Shown here: positions 45,644-55,467 of the stretch, piece after piece
Position numbering within the stretch: the first letter of the stretch is position 1
How the letters are laid out: each line of letters opens with the position of its first letter
Assembly (NCBI RefSeq): GCF_014205835.1
Contig: NZ_JACHCQ010000019.1
Span: forward strand, 61,002-125,001
Length of the DNA stretch: 64,000 nucleotides
Reading direction: 5' to 3'
From: Pedobacter sp. AK013
GTDB lineage: Bacteria > Bacteroidota > Bacteroidia > Sphingobacteriales > Sphingobacteriaceae
Notes under the pieces: generated by a model
Databases searched by the model: none
Told to the model about the DNA's origin: nothing
Seen by the model: the letters and a program-made list of their open reading frames with translations, nothing else
Made by a program: the position numbers and the translations under genes

Positions 45644-47053
45644 TTATGGATTTTGTTTAATTGCTGGATCTGTATCAATCTGGTCTTGCGGAATGGGTTG
45701 CAGCAGATCGCGGTCTGTTATTCTGGTAGTAAGGTTTTGCGAAGCGAACCAGGCATTCATTACTGAAATGGCAGTACCTGTTCTAAGCAGATCAAACCAA
45801 CGATGGCCTTCCCCTATCAGCTCCAATCTTCTCTCCAGCGTAATGGCATCCCTAACGTCCACCTGACCTTGCTGTGTGGCATCTGCCAGGCCAGCCCTCC
45901 TTCGTACCAAATTCAGGTAAGTTTTTGCCGTCTCAGCATTTCCCAGTTCATTTTCATCTTCAGCTAACATCAACAATACATCCGCATAACGCAATACCAC
46001 AAAATTACTGCCTCCATCTGCCGGTGTTGTTGCAGCAGCTTTTAGTTTGGTAGAGAAAGGGGTTCCGGCACTGGTTATACCCACATAAGCCGTTTTGCGT
46101 TTATCTGAAGCACTGTACAATTGATAGAAACTTTTGGTTGGCAGGTTATGGCCTTTTGCGCCACTGATGGTACCCGATGGGCTGAACTGCTGATAAGCTG
46201 AACTGCCTTCGCTATTTCCATTTATACCAGATGCAAACTGCACTGCAAAAATAATTTCATTGTTGTTTTTGTTGTTCAGTGCAAAAATATCTGCAGGTTC
46301 GGCCAATAACGTATGTTTCGCGGAGGCAACAACATCAGTAAGTACGGCTTTACTTTCTGCAAATTTGCCCAGGGTTAAGTATACTTTTCCCATTAAAGAT
46401 TGAGCAGCTGTTTTAACAGCCTTTCCAGGCGTAGTAGTACTTGCAGGCAATTCTTGTATGGCATTGGTCAGATCTGAAATGATCTGCGCATACACCAGGT
46501 TTTTACTTGTACGCCCCTGCCCGAAAAACGCGTTAGGATTAGTGGTTTCGTTGGTCACTAAGGGCACATCGCCAAACACACGGACCATATTAAAGTAAAG
46601 CAGGGCACGAACAAAATGCATTTCACCTTTTCTGGCCTGCTTTATGGCTGCACTGGCATAAGAAATACCATCTATCCTGTTCAGCACGGTATTGGCACGC
46701 TGAATGCCCTGATAGGAATTCTTCCATAAATCTGAAAGCATACCATTGGAGGCAACGGTGGTAAACTGATCGAGTTGGCCGTACATCCCACCATCGTTTG
46801 CAGGTACCTCATCGAATGTATTATCTGAAGGAATTTCACCTATGGCAGGTAGGTAAAGGCCATATAAGCCATTTAATTGTAAGGTGCCGTAAACCGCATT
46901 TACATACTCTTCAACTTCGGTTTCTGTAGTGAGAAAATTAGCCAGCGATTTAGCTGTAATGGGCTGTTGATCGAGTTCTTTTGTACAGGAAATTATCCCT
47001 AAAAGACAGAAAAGTCCTCCTGTAATAAGTGTTTTATTGATTATTTTTTTCAT
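45644..47053 (-). CDS. SusD-family lipoprotein of the second sigma/FecR locus
   Basis: 469 residues, lipobox IISC (Cys about 23), followed by TKELDQQPITAKSLANFLTT. The C-terminal RRRAGLADATQQGQVDVRDA and ERRLELIGEGHRWFDLLRTG are typical. It is 66 bases after susC and precedes the glycerophosphodiesterase gene. It should capture the ligand for that SusC; by context a glycerophosphodiester or related organophosphate (inference). Confidence 0.93.
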   Translation of the reverse strand: MKKIINKTLITGGLFCLLGIISCTKELDQQPITAKSLANFLTTETEVEEYVNAVYGTLQLNGLYGLYLPAIGEIPSDNTFDEVPANDGGMYGQLDQFTTVASNGMLSDLWKNSYQGIQRANTVLNRIDGISYASAAIKQARKGEMHFVRALLYFNMVRVFGDVPLVTNETTNPNAFFGQGRTSKNLVYAQIISDLTNAIQELPASTTTPGKAVKTAAQSLMGKVYLTLGKFAESKAVLTDVVASAKHTLLAEPADIFALNNKNNNEIIFAVQFASGINGNSEGSSAYQQFSPSGTISGAKGHNLPTKSFYQLYSASDKRKTAYVGITSAGTPFSTKLKAAATTPADGGSNFVVLRYADVLLMLAEDENELGNAETAKTYLNLVRRRAGLADATQQGQVDVRDAITLERRLELIGEGHRWFDLLRTGTAISVMNAWFASQNLTTRITDRDLLQPIPQDQIDTDPAIKQNP

Positions 47054-47119
47054 CAGTATATTATGGTTTTTAAGCGCAAGCTTAATAATGGTTTCATTTA
47101 ATTAATATTTTACGTGACA

Positions 47120-50100
47120 TTAAAAGGTTAAGTTGAAACCTGCTACAAAAGATCTGGCCACCGGATAGTTGGAATAAGAATAGCCTGAGGTAAGTACATT
47201 ATCGCTGGTAGCATCAGGATTGAAGCCGCGGAAATTGGTCACAGTGAACAGGTTATTCCCAGTTACGTACACACTTGCCCTGGATACTTTTAGTTTAGAC
47301 AGTAATTTTGAAGACAGGTTATAAGTAAGCTGAACATTACGCAGACGGATATAATCGGCCTTTTGGAAGAAAACACTCGAGGCATTGGTATTCAACCTGT
47401 TGGCCGAGTAGTTGGTGTTAGGTTGTGCCAGAAAACCATTTGGGTTGTTAACAGGATGGTACCTATTCTCGTAATAATAAGTATCGGCCATCGAAAAACC
47501 TTCTCCGGATTCCATATTAACTAATCCATTATCATAAATTTTCCTTCCCCATATTCCGTTGATGGAGAAACTCAGTTCAAAGCTTTTATAAGCCAAACTA
47601 CTGTTAAAACCATAGGTGATTTTTGGGGCGTAAGTACCAAAGCCCATCCGGTCGTCGGGCGTTATTTTTCCATCACCATTTACGTCCTGCACAATATAAT
47701 CGCCAAGCAGGGTTCCGGCAACATGGGGGCTATTGTCTATTTCACTTTGTTTTTTATACACGCCGGTTACATTATAACCATAAAGCTCGGCAATGGGGCC
47801 ACCAACTTTAGTTCTGAATGCGCTATTGGTACCTGTAACAATCTGGTTCTGCCCTGGCCCAAGCTCCAATACCTTATTTCTATTGGTGGCAATGTTTGCA
47901 CCGAAATTCCAGCTTAAAGAACCGAGTTTAATATTTGTACCAGAGAGCTCGAGCTCCAGGCCTTTGTTACTGGCCCTGCCCACATTTTGCAGTGCACTAT
48001 CATAACCTGATTGCGAGGGTACAGGAACCTGCAATAAAAGATCTGAAGTTACCATCGAATAATAATTGGCAGAAAGATTCAAGACCTTAAAAAGCCCTAA
48101 GTCCATTCCAAAATTATAAGATGTTTTGGTTTCCCAGGAAAGTGTACTGTTTGCCGGGTTAACGGCAGCAAAGCCAGGCAGAAGTGTAGATCCACTTACA
48201 TAATTTATTGGATTTGCAAGGGCATAAGAGCTGTAGTTCCCAATCTGATTATTTCCTGCCTTTCCGTAAGTAACCCTAAACTTTAATAAATCAATCCAGT
48301 TCGCCTTTGGAAAAAAATCTTCCCTACTCGCTATCCATCCGCCGGTTACCGATGGAAAATTACCCCATTTGGCATCATGGCCAAACCTTGAAGAACCATC
48401 TCTTCTAATGGCAGCAGAAAACAGGTATTTGTTTGCATAAGCATACTGTAATCTGGCCAGGTAAGAAAGCTGTGTCCAGATGTACCTTTGCGGAACCACA
48501 GAAAATGAAGATGCTCCAGCAATATTATCTATATTATTATCAGGAATTCCAGTACCCGAAACCACTGTACTGTTACCAGACTCTTTCTGGAAAGTGGTTC
48601 CGGCCATAACATTGATATCGTGTTTTCCAAAGGCCTTCTCAAAAGTGAGGGTATTCTCCCAGAGGTAGTTGATCACTGTGCCCTTTGTTTCACTCGCCCG
48701 GGCAGGTTTTGGAGCTGCAGTACGGTATTCACCCACGTCAGACGGGGTAAAGAAATCGATAAAATTATTGCTGTAATCTCCACCTAAAAGCGATTTAAAG
48801 GTAAGCCCTGCAATTGGTTTAAAATTAAGGTAGGCGTTACCAAAGGTACGGAAGAGGTTTCTATTGTATTTCGTTTTTTCCATTATGGCGACAGGATTTT
48901 CACCAAGGGCGCCGTCTTCCGGTGTATTCGCTGTAATCTGCTGGCTTATAGCTAAAGAACCATCATTGTTTCTAGCAGGAAAAAAAGGATACATAATCAG
49001 TGCAGCACCAATGGCATCGCTGCTCCTGCTGGCATCATTCTGGAAAAAATTCTGACGGTTATAGCTTGGATTAATGCTCAGACCCACATCAAATGATTTA
49101 GAGAGTCTGGAATCGAACTTAAACGACATGCTGTAACGCTTCAGTCCGGTTTCTACCACAATCCCGTCCTGATCAAAATAATTGCCTGAGAAATAGTATT
49201 TAGATTTATCGTTTCCTCCTGAAACGGCAACATTGTAACTGCTGATGGGGGCCGTGCGGAAAATTTCATCCAACCAGTCGGTATTGGTTAAACCTGGCTG
49301 GTTATTTAAATAGGGTTGAATATAGTTTAACCTTAAATCTCTTTTATTTGCCCCTTTAGCAACCCTTGTGGCATAATCATCGGTAATACTTCTGTTTGTT
49401 GGGTTTCTGGATACGTATCCCCAGTCACGTGCTTCGGTATTCAGCTGAGCAAACTGATAACCATCTACAAGATCAACTTTATCTGCACGTACCTGCGCAC
49501 CAGTATAGAAGTCGAAAGAAACCATATTTTTATCTGAACGGCCATTTTTAGTGGTAATCAAAATGACCCCATTGGCGGCCCTAGAACCATAAATAGCTGC
49601 TGATGCCGGATCTTTTAGGATATCAATGGTTTCTATATCCTGGGGATTCACTGTATTGAGCGAGCTTCCTTCAGAAAGCGGAAAACCATCTACAACCACC
49701 AAAGGACTCACCCCCGCGGTAAGCGTACCGATACCGCGTATTACGATCTGTGGATCGGTGCCTGGCTGTGCCGAAGCATCATTAATTACAACACCAGCTG
49801 CTTTACCGGCAAGTTGTTGGGCAAAGTTGCTGCCAGCATATTTGTTCAGTTCTTCTGATTTTACCTGCGAAATAGCGCCGGTAATCTTGGTTTTCCGCTG
49901 GCTGCCATAACCTACCACCACCACATCGTTCAGGCCTGAAGAACTGGTTTCCATACGGATAAGGATAGAGTTATTGGTACCCGGATTGATTAGAAAAGCT
50001 GCTGAGGTCTTCTTTTCGTAACCGACATAATTAAAAGAAAAATCGTACCTGTTTCCAATTTTAACATTGTTAAAAACAAATATTCCTTTTATGTCGGTAA

Positions 50101-50302
50101 CGGTACTTTCCTGTTTTTTAGTTGTCTGATCTACCATCATTACAGATACTCCGGGAAGCGTAGCACCTTTTTCATCAACTACGGTTCCTTTTACGGAAGT
50201 ATTCTGCTGCGCATAAACAGCGTGAGTAATCATGGTCAGTAGCACAAATGCCGCAAAACATTTGAATTTTCTGATTGTCTTTTTAAGTTTGTTTGTTTGC
50301 AT
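47120..50302 (-). CDS. SusC-family transporter lacking an STN domain, second sigma/FecR locus
   Basis: 1060 residues. The signal peptide ends THAVYAQQ (about 32) and runs straight into the carboxypeptidase-regulatory-like domain (VKGTVVDEKGATLPGVSVMM) with no STN domain. The plug has NDVVVVGYGSQRKTKITGAIS and SAAIYGSRAANGVILITTKNG; the barrel ends RSFVAGFNLTF. The missing STN is odd because the gene follows a FecR/sigma pair that would normally be signalled through one. Confidence 0.94.
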   Translation of the reverse strand: MQTNKLKKTIRKFKCFAAFVLLTMITHAVYAQQNTSVKGTVVDEKGATLPGVSVMMVDQTTKKQESTVTDIKGIFVFNNVKIGNRYDFSFNYVGYEKKTSAAFLINPGTNNSILIRMETSSSGLNDVVVVGYGSQRKTKITGAISQVKSEELNKYAGSNFAQQLAGKAAGVVINDASAQPGTDPQIVIRGIGTLTAGVSPLVVVDGFPLSEGSSLNTVNPQDIETIDILKDPASAAIYGSRAANGVILITTKNGRSDKNMVSFDFYTGAQVRADKVDLVDGYQFAQLNTEARDWGYVSRNPTNRSITDDYATRVAKGANKRDLRLNYIQPYLNNQPGLTNTDWLDEIFRTAPISSYNVAVSGGNDKSKYYFSGNYFDQDGIVVETGLKRYSMSFKFDSRLSKSFDVGLSINPSYNRQNFFQNDASRSSDAIGAALIMYPFFPARNNDGSLAISQQITANTPEDGALGENPVAIMEKTKYNRNLFRTFGNAYLNFKPIAGLTFKSLLGGDYSNNFIDFFTPSDVGEYRTAAPKPARASETKGTVINYLWENTLTFEKAFGKHDINVMAGTTFQKESGNSTVVSGTGIPDNNIDNIAGASSFSVVPQRYIWTQLSYLARLQYAYANKYLFSAAIRRDGSSRFGHDAKWGNFPSVTGGWIASREDFFPKANWIDLLKFRVTYGKAGNNQIGNYSSYALANPINYVSGSTLLPGFAAVNPANSTLSWETKTSYNFGMDLGLFKVLNLSANYYSMVTSDLLLQVPVPSQSGYDSALQNVGRASNKGLELELSGTNIKLGSLSWNFGANIATNRNKVLELGPGQNQIVTGTNSAFRTKVGGPIAELYGYNVTGVYKKQSEIDNSPHVAGTLLGDYIVQDVNGDGKITPDDRMGFGTYAPKITYGFNSSLAYKSFELSFSINGIWGRKIYDNGLVNMESGEGFSMADTYYYENRYHPVNNPNGFLAQPNTNYSANRLNTNASSVFFQKADYIRLRNVQLTYNLSSKLLSKLKVSRASVYVTGNNLFTVTNFRGFNPDATSDNVLTSGYSYSNYPVARSFVAGFNLTF

Positions 50303-50382
50303 GATATGATTAAAAATTAAGCAATAGCGTCCCTTTATCCCATTTCGGGGACATTCATTTTGGTTAAAACCAAGGTTTAAAA

Positions 50383-51453
50383 TTATTTTTGTTTGCTAAT
50401 GGTAATGCTTTTAGCGGTAAGTTTAAAAGTTAACCCGTTCATGTTACAGATAACAGGCAGTATAGTGTTCAATTTTTCGGCAGCCCCAACGCTACCGGTA
50501 AAGTATAATTTCTGTAGCTCGGCTTGTTCAACGCTCTCATAAACAAAATCAATCTCATAGCGTTTAGATAAGCTGCTAAAAACCTCATTCAAAGGCGTTT
50601 CATTAAAAAGAAGCGCATCCTCAGTGGCTATGCTTAATGCAGGTTTCGGCTTAACTGCATTATTCAAATCTTTAAAATTAATTAGGCTATGCACCTTCAG
50701 TTTGGTATTAATCGATAACTGCTCTCCAGGAATTAAATAGACATCGCTCATTTTCATCCTGCTTTCAGCCCCAGCTTTAACCACTACCTTTCCTTCTATC
50801 AGCTTTACCGTAAGCCGATCCTTTTTATTGGTGTTAATGGTAAATTCGGTACCTAGTGCAGTTGTGGTAAAACCATTGGCACTTACAATGAAAGGGTGGT
50901 GCTTATCTTTAGCAACTTTGAAAGTAGCTTCACCTTTCATACTGATATTTCTACTTTTGCTATCGAAGGGTTCATAATAACTCAATGAGCTTTGGGGCTG
51001 AAGGGTAACCTGCGAACCATCAGAAAGATTTATAATTATGGCACTTTTGCCAGAATTGTATGGCTGCCTGAGTATTTCTTTTTTTATCTGCACATGGTTA
51101 TCGGCCAATTCTTTTTGCTGTGGGGCATCATTACGGTTAAAATATAACACACTAATTAAAGCAACAATCAATAAAGCAGCAACCATTTTTATCCAATGGT
51201 AGAGCGAAAATATTTTTGTACCGGGCTTTACCTCATGATCATCCATGCGGGCATGGAGCCGGGCTAAAATATGCTCGAACCGCTTTTCCGTAATTTCTTT
51301 CTCACACGCTGATACCTCTTGGTCATAGTCAGTTTTTAAGTCAGATTTTAACCCAGCTGAATCTTTTCTTAAAGATTCCAGGAGTTTATGCTGCTCTTCT
51401 AAACTGATCTCGTTAGACCATAGTTTATCTATGAGTTGCTTTATTTCGTTCAT
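50383..51453 (-). CDS. FecR-family anti-sigma factor, second locus
   Basis: 356 residues. Cytoplasmic N-terminal part (1-86), one membrane segment (about 88-106, IKMVAALLIVALISVLYF), a FecR domain (about 140-235, LSDGSQVTLQPQSSLSYYEPF and GEATFKV) and a C-terminal DUF4974 STN-like domain (about 275-356, ETPLNEVFSSLSKRYEIDFV). It should restrain the sigma factor encoded 79 bases upstream. The following SusC has no STN partner domain. Confidence 0.93.
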   Translation of the reverse strand: MNEIKQLIDKLWSNEISLEEQHKLLESLRKDSAGLKSDLKTDYDQEVSACEKEITEKRFEHILARLHARMDDHEVKPGTKIFSLYHWIKMVAALLIVALISVLYFNRNDAPQQKELADNHVQIKKEILRQPYNSGKSAIIINLSDGSQVTLQPQSSLSYYEPFDSKSRNISMKGEATFKVAKDKHHPFIVSANGFTTTALGTEFTINTNKKDRLTVKLIEGKVVVKAGAESRMKMSDVYLIPGEQLSINTKLKVHSLINFKDLNNAVKPKPALSIATEDALLFNETPLNEVFSSLSKRYEIDFVYESVEQAELQKLYFTGSVGAAEKLNTILPVICNMNGLTFKLTAKSITISKQK

Positions 51454-51532
51454 CTGCTAGTAAATACGCTGAAGGGGGGAAATTGGGGGTGACCAATAAC
51501 GTTATTAAAACATTAAGTTATCGTTAAGAAAA

Positions 51533-52120
51533 CTATAGGTTGACCAACATCATCAAGACAGATACACTGATTATTCCAGCAGTTGGATTTCTGGATAGAA
51601 TATAATCCTTGATGAAGTATTTGGATTGTTTGAGGTAGTCTTTTACCGATTCGGTAGATAATCCAAGGAGCTGGGCAGTTTCTTTTTGCGATTTCCCTTC
51701 AAATCTGCAGAGCCTGAATACTTTTTGTTTTTGGGGCGAAAGTGCATTTATAGCTTCTTCAAGCATATTGAGCTCTGCCTCGATCAGGTATTGATCGGGG
51801 AATATTTCTTCGGCAACAGTATGAAAAGGATCATAACTATCTACATAACAGATATTTTGTTTTATTTTCTTCCTAAGGTAAGATATTGATCTGTTGTAAC
51901 TTACTACAAACAACCATGCCGATACCGGTTGTTCAGGATCTAGCCTGGTCTTATTTTCCCACAGTGAAAAAAATACATCCTGAAGAATATCCTCGGCGAT
52001 AGACGTATCCTTGATCAGCTTAAAAATATTGGCATATACAGCCTTATGGTACTCCTTGTAGATCTGATCGAAAACATCCTTATTATGTAACGGATCGTTT
52101 TGAAATTGATGCTTCACCAT
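51533..52120 (-). CDS. ECF RNA polymerase sigma-70 factor, second locus
   Basis: 195 residues from ATG 52120. Region 2 spans about 15-85 (DQIYKEYHKAVYANIF, IAEDILQDVFFSLWENKTR) and region 4 about 125-175 (LCRFEGKSQKETAQLLGLSTESVKDYL). As in the sigma gene of the first locus, the protein ends with a hydrophobic tail (TAGIISVSVLMMLVNL). Two TATTTTTG boxes lie just upstream. It should activate the fecR-susCD-GDPD genes. Confidence 0.92.
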   Translation of the reverse strand: MVKHQFQNDPLHNKDVFDQIYKEYHKAVYANIFKLIKDTSIAEDILQDVFFSLWENKTRLDPEQPVSAWLFVVSYNRSISYLRKKIKQNICYVDSYDPFHTVAEEIFPDQYLIEAELNMLEEAINALSPQKQKVFRLCRFEGKSQKETAQLLGLSTESVKDYLKQSKYFIKDYILSRNPTAGIISVSVLMMLVNL

Positions 52121-52136
52121 GAAGAATTAGATTGAC

Positions 52137-52158
52137 CAAAAATATTTATGCAAAAATA
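52137..52158 (-). promoter_or_regulatory. Tandem -7 boxes upstream of the second sigma gene
   Basis: TATTTTTG occurs twice on the minus strand, at 52137-52144 and 52151-52158, both exact TAnnTTTG matches, 17 and 31 bases before the ATG. They could give two start sites or one may be chance. Confidence 0.5.
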
Positions 52159-52351
52159 TGGCATCCATGTTAACTATATATTAAGCTTTCTAGCAGCGGT
52201 GCTTTGTAACACAAGATCTCCTCTCTCCTCCAACGGGTTCAGGATATTTAGCTGTAGCTATTGAGGACTAAAAAGGTTTGGAAAGGTAAGCGTCTTTACT
52301 CCATAATCAGGCGTCGACTACTCCTAAAAATTGAAATATGATGTTACAAAC

Positions 52352-52801
52352 CTATTTTTTGGTTGGTAAATTAATTGATTTATACTCAATCGGGGTTGAT
52401 AAAACAGAAAACGTAGTGGTTGCCCCAAGTTTCCCAAACCAGTCTAACACAGTATTCAGCGCTTCTGTAGATTTGAGGGTCATACTAACAAAAAAACAAT
52501 ATTCTCCAGTGGTATGAACGATGTTGGTTATTCCTTCAATTTTTTCAGCTTCCTTTAAAAAAACGTTCACCTGAACAGGCGGTAATTTTACTGCAATCAG
52601 CACTTTTTGGAAATAGTTCAGTTTTGAAAAATCAATGCTTGTAAAAAATCCTTTTATTATTCCTTCTTCCTGCATCCGCTTTATTCTTTCTGCCACTGCC
52701 GGAGCCGAAAGACCAACCCTCCTACCAATTTCTGCATTGCTCATTCTTGCATCAAGTTGCAATTCATTTAGTATTGCATGGTGTAATTCGTCTGCCTGCA
52801 T
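52352..52801 (-). CDS. Lrp/AsnC-family transcriptional regulator
   Basis: 149 residues: winged HTH (about 8-60, NELQLDARMSNAEIGRRVGLSAPAVAERI) and RAM domain (about 70-145, GITNIVHTTGEYCFFVSMTL). It is divergent from the alpha/beta hydrolase gene across 108 bases, so it probably regulates that gene and itself. Its effector is unknown. The intergenic region has GACCTTTG on the plus strand near 52890, one base off the -7 consensus. Confidence 0.9.
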   Translation of the reverse strand: MQADELHHAILNELQLDARMSNAEIGRRVGLSAPAVAERIKRMQEEGIIKGFFTSIDFSKLNYFQKVLIAVKLPPVQVNVFLKEAEKIEGITNIVHTTGEYCFFVSMTLKSTEALNTVLDWFGKLGATTTFSVLSTPIEYKSINLPTKK

Positions 52802-52909
52802 ATTTAAAAATTTAAAACCTTCGATTCAAAAGTTTAGTGAAGTTATTCCTTAGAAAGTAAAGCAAATTTAGACAATTGATCTGCGACCTTTGTAATAAAT
52901 AAATCGGCA

Positions 52910-53791
52910 ATGACAGAAAAAGATTCGAATAATTTAGAAGTAAGGCACGGAATAGCAGTGATTGATAATACGTTGCGTATCCATTATGTTGAAGCAGGAA
53001 ACGGCGAAAATGTAATTGTTCTCATCCACGGTTTTCCGCAAACCTGGTGGGAATGGCGTTTCATTATCCCCAAATTGGCAGCAGCCGGCTTTAGGGTAAT
53101 AGCAGTTGACTATCGCGGTGCAGGCGATTCATGGCGGCCTGCTTCTGGTTATGATAAACGGACAATGGCCAGCGATATTCATTATCTTTTAAAAGAACAT
53201 CTTAAAATAGAAGGCCCAGCTATCCTGGTGGGGCACGACATTGGATTGATGATTGCTTACGCTTATGCACAGGAATACAGGGAACATACATCGCACCTCG
53301 TAGTTATAGATGCGCCCTTGCCAGGCACAAAGGCTTTTGATGCGATACGAACAGATCACAGGGTATGGCACTTCGCGTTTCACAATGTACGCGATTTGCC
53401 GGAAATGCTAATCTCAGGGCGTGAAAAGCAATACCTACAATCTTTTTTCAATTACAGGATATATAATACCGGCGCTATTAATGATAACGACATCAATATA
53501 TTTACCGCTGCCTACGCCGCACCAGGGGCCATCAGAGCAGGATTGGAAGTATACAGAGCCTTTGATCAGGATGTTATAGACAACCGCACATGTTTGGCTA
53601 AAAATGGAAAACTTTCGATACCTGTATTGGCAGTTGGCGGTGCAATAAGTACAAGTGGCGCACTAATGGAGGGAATGATGAACGAGGTAGCAACAAATGT
53701 TACCGCTGTCCGCATTCCCAATACGGCACATTGGGTAGTGGAAGAAAACCCTGAAATGTTTCTTTCTGAATTTTTAGAATTCCTTAAATAA
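52910..53791 (+). CDS. Alpha/beta hydrolase, epoxide hydrolase/dehalogenase-like
   Basis: 293 residues without a signal peptide. HGFPQTWWEWR (oxyanion region, about 40-50), DYRGAGDS, and a nucleophile elbow GHDIGL with Asp (about 105) instead of Ser. The Asp nucleophile marks the epoxide hydrolase/haloalkane dehalogenase branch. The His is in NTAHWVVEENPE near the C-terminus. Its regulator is probably the divergent Lrp gene. Natural substrate unknown. Confidence 0.9.
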   Translation: MTEKDSNNLEVRHGIAVIDNTLRIHYVEAGNGENVIVLIHGFPQTWWEWRFIIPKLAAAGFRVIAVDYRGAGDSWRPASGYDKRTMASDIHYLLKEHLKIEGPAILVGHDIGLMIAYAYAQEYREHTSHLVVIDAPLPGTKAFDAIRTDHRVWHFAFHNVRDLPEMLISGREKQYLQSFFNYRIYNTGAINDNDINIFTAAYAAPGAIRAGLEVYRAFDQDVIDNRTCLAKNGKLSIPVLAVGGAISTSGALMEGMMNEVATNVTAVRIPNTAHWVVEENPEMFLSEFLEFLK

Positions 53792-53858
53792 CACCAATTA
53801 ACCTATATTATAAAGTTAACCTTAAAAGAGAAAATCGGGCTAAATGATCTTACTGCAA

Positions 53859-55259
53859 TTATTTTAAATTCTCACCATCCTTAAAATGTAACCTTCTAAA
53901 TACAAGACCAGATAATATGGTCAAAATACCCACTACAAGAAAGGTGTACCTAAATGCATTATGGATATCATCATGTATGAGCTTTACGTCCCCACGAAAT
54001 AACTTCAGGATAATCAATCCGAAAGCAACGCCAAATCCAATTGCAAGTTGCTGATTGACGGAGATTAAAGAATTGCCACTACTGGTATGATACTCACGCA
54101 GATCAGCAATTGAAATGGTGTTCATGGCCGTAAATTGAATGGAGTTAAAAAAACCCATGATCACAATAATCGGCACGTAATAATAGATAGAAGAACTGAT
54201 GGCAGGTATAGCCATCGCGCAGATCAGGCTCCCTATTATAAAAGTATTGGCCATCAATGTTGTTCTATAACCAAACCTATTTAAAATTTTTATTACCTGC
54301 GATTTTGCAATAATAGCAGTTAGTGCCATGGGTGCTATAATCCAGCCCGAGACTACTGCAGATCGACCATAGGCTATCTGAATCATCATGGGCAACAATA
54401 AAGGTATTGCACTGATGCCCAATCGAGTAGCAAGATTACCAAGTATGCCTACCCTAAATGTTCTTACCTTAAATAAGTTTAATGGGAAAATAGGATTATT
54501 GTCTGCCGCAGCATGCCGATAATAAAAATAAAGCATTAGCACACCAAGTGATAAAATAGCCAAGGCAGGCGTAGTATAAACAACATCTCCAAGGAGTTCA
54601 AGAGAAATAGAAAGTAATAATGATGCGGCGGCAAAAATTAAAAAGCCCCTTAAATCAAAATCAATCACAGCAGATCTGTAATCAGGCATGTATCCCAGGC
54701 TGAGCACAATACCCAAAACTCCCATCGGTATATTAATCAAAAATATCCAGTGCCAGGATAGGTAATCTACCATATACCCTCCAACAAGCGGACCTAAAAC
54801 AGGTCCGATAAGTGCAGGTATAATCGCAAAATTCATTGCTTTCAATAAGTCTTTCTTTGGAAAGCTCTTAACCAACGCCAATTTTCCAACTGGTGTCATC
54901 AGACTTCCACCCACGCCTTGTATTATTCTTGAAATTACCAGTTGAGTTAGGTTTCCAGAGAGCGAACAAAAAAGTGATCCCACACTGAAAAGTACTAAGG
55001 CTAGAATAAACACTTTCTTTGTGCCAAATTTATCGGATAGGAAACCACTCACTGGCATAAAAACAGCAAGTGTTAATACATAACCAATAATGGCATTTTG
55101 CATATTCAATGGAGATTGATGGAGGTCCTTTGCAATGGCAGGCAGAGATGTATTCAGGATGGTCGAATCGAGCATCTGCATAAAAATAGCTGTAGCCAAT
55201 ATCATTGGCAATACGCGTCTTGTAGCTTCTATATTTTTTAATGGTAAATTTTGTGGCAT
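53859..55259 (-). CDS. DHA2-family MFS drug/metabolite exporter
   Basis: 466 residues, about 14 membrane segments. Family motifs: MLDSTILNTSLPAIAKDL (about 29-46, motif D1), GFLSDKFGTKKVFI (motif A), RIIQGVGGSLMTPVG (motif B) and PALIGPVLGPLVGGYMVDYLSWHWIFLI (motif C and following, about 150-177). This is a proton-driven exporter of the EmrB/QacA type. It is convergent with the hydrolase gene. A TAAATTTG box on the minus strand (55318-55325) sits 59 bases upstream. Confidence 0.93.
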   Translation of the reverse strand: MPQNLPLKNIEATRRVLPMILATAIFMQMLDSTILNTSLPAIAKDLHQSPLNMQNAIIGYVLTLAVFMPVSGFLSDKFGTKKVFILALVLFSVGSLFCSLSGNLTQLVISRIIQGVGGSLMTPVGKLALVKSFPKKDLLKAMNFAIIPALIGPVLGPLVGGYMVDYLSWHWIFLINIPMGVLGIVLSLGYMPDYRSAVIDFDLRGFLIFAAASLLLSISLELLGDVVYTTPALAILSLGVLMLYFYYRHAAADNNPIFPLNLFKVRTFRVGILGNLATRLGISAIPLLLPMMIQIAYGRSAVVSGWIIAPMALTAIIAKSQVIKILNRFGYRTTLMANTFIIGSLICAMAIPAISSSIYYYVPIIVIMGFFNSIQFTAMNTISIADLREYHTSSGNSLISVNQQLAIGFGVAFGLIILKLFRGDVKLIHDDIHNAFRYTFLVVGILTILSGLVFRRLHFKDGENLK

Positions 55260-55317
55260 AGCTAAATCTGGGGCTGTGCTGATGAAATATAACTAACCTT
55301 CTTCTTTTTTTTGCTTC

Positions 55318-55325
55318 CAAATTTA
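55318..55325 (-). promoter_or_regulatory. -7 box of the MFS gene
   Basis: TAAATTTG on the minus strand, exact TAnnTTTG match, 59 bases before the ATG at 55259. Confidence 0.45.
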
Positions 55326-55467
55326 TCTTTTGCACTACCTTATATTAAATGGTGTTAAATATATAAGCAATAGCACGCTGTCGAAACTTGAATTTTTATC
55401 AAAAGTAGAAACTATTCTTACGGCCTCTAATAAAGTTAGTATAATTATCATACTCTTAAAGGTTGAT

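Noticed and set aside
50360..50373. TTGGTT-AA-AACCAA palindrome between fecR and susC of the second locus
   Set aside because: Short, AT-rich and directly after the fecR stop; too common by chance to call an operator.
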